A stretch of DNA of 64,000 bases, taken from the NCBI GenBank assembly GCA_023374045.1, contig CM041777.1, positions 103,742,046 to 103,806,045 on the forward strand, in the 5' to 3' direction. This stretch comes from Limonium bicolor (taxonomy: Eukaryota; Streptophyta; Magnoliopsida; Caryophyllales; Plumbaginaceae). Numbering within the stretch: position 1 is the first letter of the stretch; each line of letters opens with the position of its first letter. Shown here piece by piece: positions 57,457 to 64,000 of this stretch. Under the pieces are notes generated by a model. The model made no database searches and was not told the DNA's origin. It was given only the letters and a program-made list of their open reading frames with translations. The position numbers and the translations under genes were made by a program.

Positions 57457-59936
57457 TGTATGGGTTAAACGTAACGGCAAGTGTACTGGTCAATTGTAGC
57501 AAGTTTTCCTAGAAAGTATTTCCTCTAGGTTGTTGAACCAAAGGAGGTTGGTTTCTAGGTTTGATCTCTATTCTAACAACTTAATAAACTAAGGAAAAAT
57601 AACAATAATAAATTGGGTGTTTGATTGTAGAAAATAATAATTAAACTAACAGCAACTAAAAAGTAATCTTATGACAATTCTAAAAGGGAATCCTGCTTTA
57701 CTACTTCTCTTAGTTATCATTTTTTCTTCCTGGGTGTTTTCTTAATTCTAGATTGCAACCTCATATCTAAATCAATCTAAAACTGGTCCCACGCAAGATA
57801 GATTCTTACTAGCAATTCCCGAATCCTAACTTTTGTTACGAATTTACTAATTAACTAGTAGCATTCAAGATTCATCTAGTTTCTAGTCAACTAATCTTAA
57901 GGATTTTCATCTCTACTTTCACTAGGAATATTCATATGGTCTAATGAACACCACGGCTCTCACTTGTAAGCAATTCAAACCAGATAAACTCAAGCAATAA
58001 TTAATCATAAGCGAAATCAATATCAACCAAGGAATAAAACTACAATCTGTATAAAATTTGTATTCTACAACTCAGGAAGAAAAATAATACTAGATGTCAA
58101 TAGTAAACAATAATTCTAAGACTACTCAGACATGGCAGAAACTGAATAACAATAATAGAAAGGAAGAACAACATCAAATTTGTGATGAAGAACTAATGTC
58201 GAATCCCGATCTGCTCTACTATCTCCGGTCCACCATGAATTGATATCTTCCTCTCTCTCTCTCTCTCTCTTTATTTTCTATAGGCGGCTAGGGTTGCACA
58301 TCTCAGTTTTTAGATCCTCCCGTCTGATAAATTAATCTCAATTTATATAATCTGGCTTCATTTAAATGAAACGCTGCACTGCTCCAGGGATCCCGTCCGG
58401 GTTTACGTCCGACTATTTAACCTGAACGTCTCACAAACATTGCTCCGCACCACATAAAAGACTTGGTCCGAGTTTAACGTCTGGCTCTAATACCTGGACC
58501 ACTCACAGGATACGGTTCGCGCGATATAACTAGAATGAAGTTGGGCAAAATAGTAATGAAACAAAATTACTAATTATGGGCAATGAACCCAATCGTTGTA
58601 GTTCAACAAGGTCGTATCCATAGGGACTTCGTAACTATCTAGTTAATTATAAGCTTACTGAATATGCAAGAATGTAAATAAAAGAGCATAAATGTAAATT
58701 GGGAGTTTAGGGGGGTTGGTTGTAATTAGAGAGATAAAAGGAAAGCAATAAAAATAATCTAACTAAACTAGGATAGGTGTAGCTCAGGATGGATCTTTGC
58801 ACCCATGACCTCTTTACTGCCGGTTGTCAACTCTTGAGCATGTAGCTAAACAATGGGAACGCTTAATTAATTAGTAACCTAATATAGGCCTACCAATCCA
58901 AACCAATATAATGGGGACTTCTCAATCAGCTTGGCCCCGGGTCAATCGATAACACTAAGCTCAAGATCTCCTAAGATGCAATGTAGTCTAATCTCAAAAT
59001 TAGAGTACACCGTTCCAGTCCCTAATGGTTTAGGTCTCTATCTCAGAATAATATTTTGAAAGAATCCTACAATAATGTTAAACTAATAGGTAGGCTAAAC
59101 CAACCAATTTAACATATAGATGGTAATTTGGGCAAAACTCTAAGCAAATGCAAGTTTGGAAGCCATAAACATTCAATACTCATCTTCATTAAGCACAAGG
59201 ACTAAAATTATGCATAAACACAAATTCAAGGTTCAACAATGGAGTTAAGGGATTAAGGGACAAAATCCTCATCCCAAGCTACAATGATACTACATAACCA
59301 TTAAAGCATAAATAAGAGATGGGAGAAAAATGGCCATAGGATCTTCTTCTTCTTCTTCTTCTTTTCCCGTCGGTTTTGTTTTGTATAGAATGCCCCTCTC
59401 TCTCCTCTTTTTTTATCCTTTTAAAAATGGAAATATGGGCAAAATTTCAGCCTGGCCAACCCACGAGACCAACCCACGTGGGTCAGTCACTTCCTGTTGA
59501 AGATGACACATGTGAGTGATTTTAAGTCCGACCGACCCACCTAGGTCTGTCCCTGGGTCGGTCGGTTCCAGTAGGTTCCGACTGATCCATCTGGGGAGGT
59601 CGTCCGGGTTGGTCGGATCCAGTAGATTCTAAAAGTCTGACCGACCCAGGTGGGCCGGTCTTGTGGGTCGGTCTTGTGGGTAGGCCAGTCTTCAAAACAT
59701 TTTATCTTTTTTGTTATAGCTCTGATTTTGGATTCATTTGTGCCCACACGTTTGTATTTTCGTATACTTTATTCCTAGTTATGTTATTCCTTTTGTTTCA
59801 GCAATAATTTCCTAAAACACCAATAAAACACAAAACTAGAGAAAAACTAGCTTGAGTGGATAAATGAGCATGAAAAGTGTTGATAAAACATACTAAATAC
59901 ATCCTTAAAACATGCTCATTTAGACACTCATCACAC
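57457..59936 (-). repeat. Athila-type LTR, 2480 bp
   Basis: The minus strand starts TGTGATGAGTGTCTAAATG and ends AACCCATACA. GTGTGGGGG, a polypurine tract, precedes its start and a primer site follows its end, so coding-side sequence lies on both sides. It contains a CT microsatellite (58250-58269), CTT repeats (59343-59361) and a GC-rich palindromic stretch of GACCGACCCA/GGGTCGGTC units (59450-59690). Its right end is the best match to 16190-16317. Confidence 0.75.
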
Positions 59937-61320
59937 CCCCACACTTACCTTTTTGCTTGTCCTCGAGCAAAACCAAGCACCCCAAATAAGTAAGGAATGC
60001 TCAAGATGAACAAATACTAACATGAATTGTAGGATAAGAGAAGAAACAAAAAGTGAATAAAGCTTTAAAGGAGTTTGAACCATATCTTAGAGGTGGCATG
60101 GGTGTGCTCGGGGCAAACAAATATAGAGTTTTAGGGTATGATCCGGAGTGCTTCAAAGCTTTAGATATTAAAAATAGATTTATGCATTTGTTTTACTTTT
60201 GCATAAGAGATGAGGAGACAAAAATTGAGCATGAAGCCTTTACATTTAAAACACTCAACTCTCCTTGTTGGTTACCAATGGCGTCTCACAAGTTCCTTAG
60301 ATATTTTCACAAAGAAACACTCCTTAACAATCCTTAAGAGAGAAGACAGAAAGAATCACCAATCAATAAAAATCCAACCATTTAAGATCACTTGGTTACA
60401 CCGCATGAAAAATGCTCCTCAAAAGCAATCAAAAAGAAAATTTTAAGCATTTATCCCGCAATTCATAACAGTATTTGTTCTTGATGAGAATAACCCACAT
60501 CAAAAGAGTCCAAGTTTTTGATTTTGGACAAATGCAGTATAAGCATGAAGGATTAAATAATTAAGCACACAAGTCACCAAAAAGGTCACTCCCCCACACT
60601 TAGTTTGAACAATGGCCTCATTGTTCACCAAACAAATCGGGGAAGGTTTTAGAAGACCTTTTCGGGAAGCAGACAAAAGGCAAAACGCAAGGGCACAAAC
60701 CATCAATTCAGCACAAAGCTATTCCCAGAGGCAGATTCTAGTAGAAACAAAATAAAAGAAGAGAAGTGAGTGACACAAAATAAAAGAAACTAGTACTCCT
60801 CTTGGATTGTTTTTGCTTTCATTGAAGGAACTCCTCCACACTTGAGGTTTAGACTCGATTAGCGCAACTTGGTTGTGGTGTGGACTTTGAGTTGCACCTG
60901 CATAAAACACTAGAAGCAACCAAACTACAAACGGGGTTAAGAATTAGCAAAAATAAAATCAAAGGAGAACAAGGAAAATTAAAAATAAAGTGACAAATTC
61001 ATCCGTGTTGCCTCCCGAGAATCTGCACATCTATAAGGTCTTTGAATAGACCATACCACATTGAAGTCCTCCAGGATCAGAAATGAATGTTAAAGTGAGC
61101 TTTAACAGGTGGGTTGGGCGAGCATCAGTTTTCTTTGAAGAACGACCCAGATTTTGTGGTTGATGATCCTTGGTGCTAGAATCATCTTATGGTGGAGCCT
61201 CCTCTTCGAAATTAAGGATGAAGGCATCCTTATCTTCATTAAGCGGTTCAAGGAGAACTCTAGGGTGGACTTTGAGCTTCCACCATTCATAACTTGAGCA
61301 CGGGTAGAGATGGCCTTTGA
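59937..61320 (-). other. 3' non-coding internal region of another Athila/Tat element
   Basis: On the minus strand it ends GCTCGAGGACAAGCAAAAAGG, TAAGTGTGGGGG, which in this family closes the internal region before the 3' LTR. Other GTGTGGGGGAGT phrases occur at 60590 and 60836. No intact pol frame is seen. A short minus-strand frame (61330-61190) reads WWKLKVHPRVLLEPLNEDKD. Confidence 0.6.
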
Positions 61321-61329
61321 AAAGAGGAA

Positions 61330-61913
61330 AAATGAGACCAAACCTAAAAGCTAGGGAAAGGCTAAAAGGGGAAGACCAACCAACTACGCCCGGGCAGGAA
61401 GAACGAAGGCAAAGTAAAATGCCCGACCGCCTACAACCAGGCAGGAAGCAAGAGATAAGTATAAACAATGACGTGTCATCTGTGATAGGTCGTAGAAAAG
61501 CAAGAATTAAGTATAAATAGTGACCATTCGCTTGTGACCTGTCAGTAATCGAGAAACTAGGAGTAAGTAACGATCGGTCGCCTATGACCGATCGACAATC
61601 GAGGAGTTAAGTATAAATGCTTGGTCAAGCAGTTAAAAACAGAGTGGTAGGTGCAAAGTGTTACGTTTAAATTAGCAGCTAAAAATGACAGCCTAGCAGT
61701 TAGACAGAATGACAGGCTGACAGTCCTAGAATAGGACACACTATCTTTACTAATCGAATCTTTGATTGTCTATTCTCTCTCTACATAGCAAAGTTCTCTC
61801 TAAGTGTGATTCCCTTGGTAACAAGGTAATTCGCTGGGTACACTGATGTAAAACTACAGATCGAAGAGGAATTAGGGGTTAGATCATTAAGGGAAGAAAT
61901 ACGACCTTTTTCA
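61330..61913 (+). repeat. 5' LTR of the Tat-type element
   Basis: It ends CCTTTTTCA just before the primer site. The left limit (TGAGACCAAACC) is a guess from the TG start. It contains GATCGGTCGCCTATGACCGATC (61579-61600), a near-perfect palindrome, and a related GTGACC...GGTCRTAG set upstream. Confidence 0.6.
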
Positions 61914-62054
61914 TTTGGCGCTGTCTGTGGGAAATGAACAGCTCAAGATCTAGCAACCATGAATTCACCATAAAAGTAACGGTTTTTTACAATAACCAAG
62001 AATGACAGGATCTAAGATCAGGATTCATGTTTTTTGCAGGTTTAGGTACAAGAA

Positions 62055-63314
62055 ATGGCTCCGAGAACGAGAAAGGTTCCACAAGCCAACACTAAGGTCG
62101 CTGATCCGATCACCATCGAGGCTACTGGCACGATGAACAATGCTATCTCCAAGAAAGATCTCGAGGATATGCTCAAGATCCTGACCAGAGCAATCAATGA
62201 GAGGATTGTGGAAAGAAATGAAGTTCTACTACAAGAGCTGATGCAGAGGGATGAAAAGTAGCAAAAAAAATAGGAAGAAATGACTAAAGCCATCGAGTTC
62301 CTGAAGAATCTAGACTCTGAAGGAAGCAATGGAGGAAGAAAAGAAATGCGGAGGGAAACGCCGATCGCAATCGAAGAGGAAACTGAGGAAGATGACTTGA
62401 TCGACGTGTCTCTATCCGTTCTCTAAGAAGATCAGGAGAGCCAAGCTCTCCCCTCACTTCATCGCATCGGATGTAGAGAAGTATGATGGCACAGGATATC
62501 CGGCTCAACACATTAAGAAGTTCATGTTCACCATGAACATGCAGGGGATTAGTTCCCTTGCCCTGTGCAATTTATTCCCTGGAACGCTCTCCAAAAGAGC
62601 ACTAAGCAGGATCTCCACCAGGCCTTCCCAATCTATCTCAAGCTTCAAATAATTGACAGAGGAATTTCAACAGTATTTCACCGCCAGTAAGAAGGTTAAA
62701 AGGGAAACAATAGAGCTCATGGATATAAAGCAACTAAAGGGAGAATCGGTGAAGGAGTACAGTGAGCTCTTCCATAAGCAGGTGGCTGAGATCGACGACA
62801 TCGACGAAAAAATCCTGATTAAGGCCTTCAGCAACGGGCTGGCTCATCCTCGACTCGCTGGCAAGATAGCGACTAAAGCTCCAAAGACTCATGGAGAATT
62901 AGCTGAAATGATCCATGATTTCTTAAAATAAGAGATAGCCGAAAACACAGCCAAAGAGTTGAGAAACAGCTTCAAGGGCCCGACCACAGGCAAAAGAAGG
63001 GAAGCCAAGCAGGAAGCGTCATGACCGGGAGTTCATCTGATGAGGGATCAAGGTACAAGCCATACTACAACTACAAGGCTCCTGCTGCCACTTCTTCCCA
63101 GGGATCACATTATCAAAATGCAAGGGTCTTCCCAGTCGTCCATATCTACCCGGGGAAGTACGCAACTACTGTAAAGGAAGGCCTCCTCCCTCCCCTTAAG
63201 AAGCCTCAGCCAGGAGAGGTTCCTGTGGCATTCTGCGAGTATCATGGGAACCGGACCCACAGAACCGTCAATTGTGTCAACCTTGCCAAGGAACTCAGAA
63301 GAAATTCATCCTGA
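62055..63314 (+). pseudogene. gypsy Tat-type gag
   Basis: ATG at 62055 (MAPRTRKVPQANTK). Later blocks: YDGTGYPAQHIKKFMFTMNM, LCNLFPGTLSKRAL, LTEEFQQYFTASKKVKRETI, LMDIKQLKGESVKEYSELFH, KAFSNGLAHPRLAGK and the zinc-knuckle-like CEYHGNRTHRTVNC. At least four stops or frame changes (for example TAG at 62259, TAA at 62649, TAA at 62929 and TGA at 63022 in the upstream frame). The domain order is normal for a Tat-type gag. Confidence 0.8.
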
Positions 63315-63593
63315 GCTAGACCATAGTAAATCCATCAGGATGATTACAGGTCTGTAGGAAAGGGAGTAGAATTCCTCTTGTAACTAAGGATCATGAAACT
63401 TTTTTTTACCGAGAAATAAAAAATGTGCCGCTTGTCATTATCTTTTTATACTTTTTCATACCCGAAAAATTTCTGAAATAGAAACTTGAAGAATCTAATA
63501 AAAACTTCTCCTAAGTAAATTTACAGGCCTCTTTTCAGAAGTATGACCACTAACCCCAAACGAGAGAAAAAGACACATCCATGAAGTACATCA

Positions 63594-64000
63594 AGAACTT
63601 CCCGAAAGAAAGATGGCTAAGCAAGAAAAGCTTCCTCCGATCTATTTCACTGAAGAAGATGAAGATTGAGTCTTGTATCCTCACAATGATCCGCTCGTCA
63701 TCAGAGCGCAAGTAAATGACTGGATGATAAAAGGCATTTTGGTTGATAGCGGGGCAGGGGCAAATGTGATCTCGACAGAGGCAGCCAAAAAGCTTGAAAT
63801 ACTTGAAAATTAGATCAAACCCTACTCGGCAGTTCTAGGAGGCTTCATAGGAGAATCTCTGCCAAATCCTCAGCCAGTGTTGACTTCACTATTACTCTAG
63901 GCCAAGGAGACGAGAGACTGACATGGAGGTTGATAACCTTCATCAGTCCCGGCCTCTTTGGGTACAACATGTACCTGGGCCGGCCAGGGATCAATGCTTT
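63594..64000 (+). pseudogene. gypsy aspartic protease region, truncated by window
   Basis: PLVIRAQVNDWMIKGILVDS followed by GAGANVISTEAAKKLEI (63693-63800) contains the D-S-G protease active site. Later FGYNMYLGRPGINA matches the YN.ILGR end of the domain. Stops occur at about 63668, 63812 and 63898. Pol would continue beyond the window. Confidence 0.8.

Larger units (their letters stand above)
61321..64000 (+). mobile_element. Ty3/gypsy Tat-type element, 5' half
   Basis: A 5' LTR (about 61330-61913) is followed by the primer site TGGCGCTGTCTGTGGGAA (61916-61933), a broken gag and a protease region that runs off the right edge. Its left border cuts into the minus-strand gypsy DNA, so it is probably nested. 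Stops in several places make it non-autonomous. Confidence 0.8.

Noticed and set aside
60053..60337. 94-residue plus-strand frame
   Set aside because: It lies in the 3' non-coding internal DNA of a minus-strand gypsy element; no matching family was recognised.

Overview
The window looks like nuclear DNA of a flowering plant, most likely a eudicot. It has GT-AG introns, plant-type LTR retrotransposons of both the Ty1/copia and Ty3/gypsy groups, Stowaway, Tourist, CACTA and Mutator DNA transposons, a plant mobile domain gene and AT-rich spacers. There is no operon-like packing, and I saw no rRNA, tRNA or CRISPR. Only two genes look like ordinary host genes. One is a RHON1-type Rho-N domain plastid protein (2592-3833, minus). 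The other is a five-exon S24/S26 peptidase-family gene (26433-33756, minus). To my knowledge their Arabidopsis counterparts are neighbours (At1g06190 and At1g06200), so the window reads as an old two-gene block stretched by about 22 kb of transposons.

Layout. 1-2310: internally deleted copia element whose gag start is fused in frame to reverse transcriptase/RNase H, with unusual TATTAG...CTAATA LTR ends. 2592-3833: RHON1-like gene. 4807-5044: Stowaway MITE. 5930-11850: complete copia-type element (ATTTC target duplication) with a mostly non-coding interior full of short palindromic repeats. 12084-14182: Tourist MITE, a gag remnant with one LTR, and a 55-bp inverted repeat. 14640-16317: Athila-type LTR. 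16.3-25.6 kb: AT-rich DNA, a long-TIR element, a 250-bp tandem duplication and a probable LTR promoter. 26433-33756: the S26-family gene, whose first intron holds a complete copia element (28270-33120) with identical LTRs and a TTCTA duplication.

The centre of interest is an intact-ended Mutator-like element (MULE) at 34927-45427. It has 162/163-bp TIRs and a perfect 9-bp duplication, TAATTAGTT. It carries a plant mobile domain gene, a 191-bp satellite array, two small genes that each look like a free-standing copy of the transposase N-terminal (PB1-like) domain, and the convergently transcribed transposase itself. One small gene is preceded by nine CCGTT cores, mostly 12 bp apart, which resemble the mitosis-specific MSA element. 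A second, decayed MULE (about 48820-53330) keeps the same transposase-to-small-gene convergent arrangement, which suggests the small gene is a regular component of the family.

45.4-53.5 kb also holds a second long-TIR element, a degenerate tandem array and a CACTA element nested in the old MULE. 53.56-64 kb is Ty3/gypsy DNA: an LTR, an Athila-type gag and LTR on the minus strand, the 3' non-coding part of another such element, and the 5' half of a Tat-type element on the plus strand that runs off the right edge.

All assignments rest on reading the sequence and on remembered family features. No database search was run.
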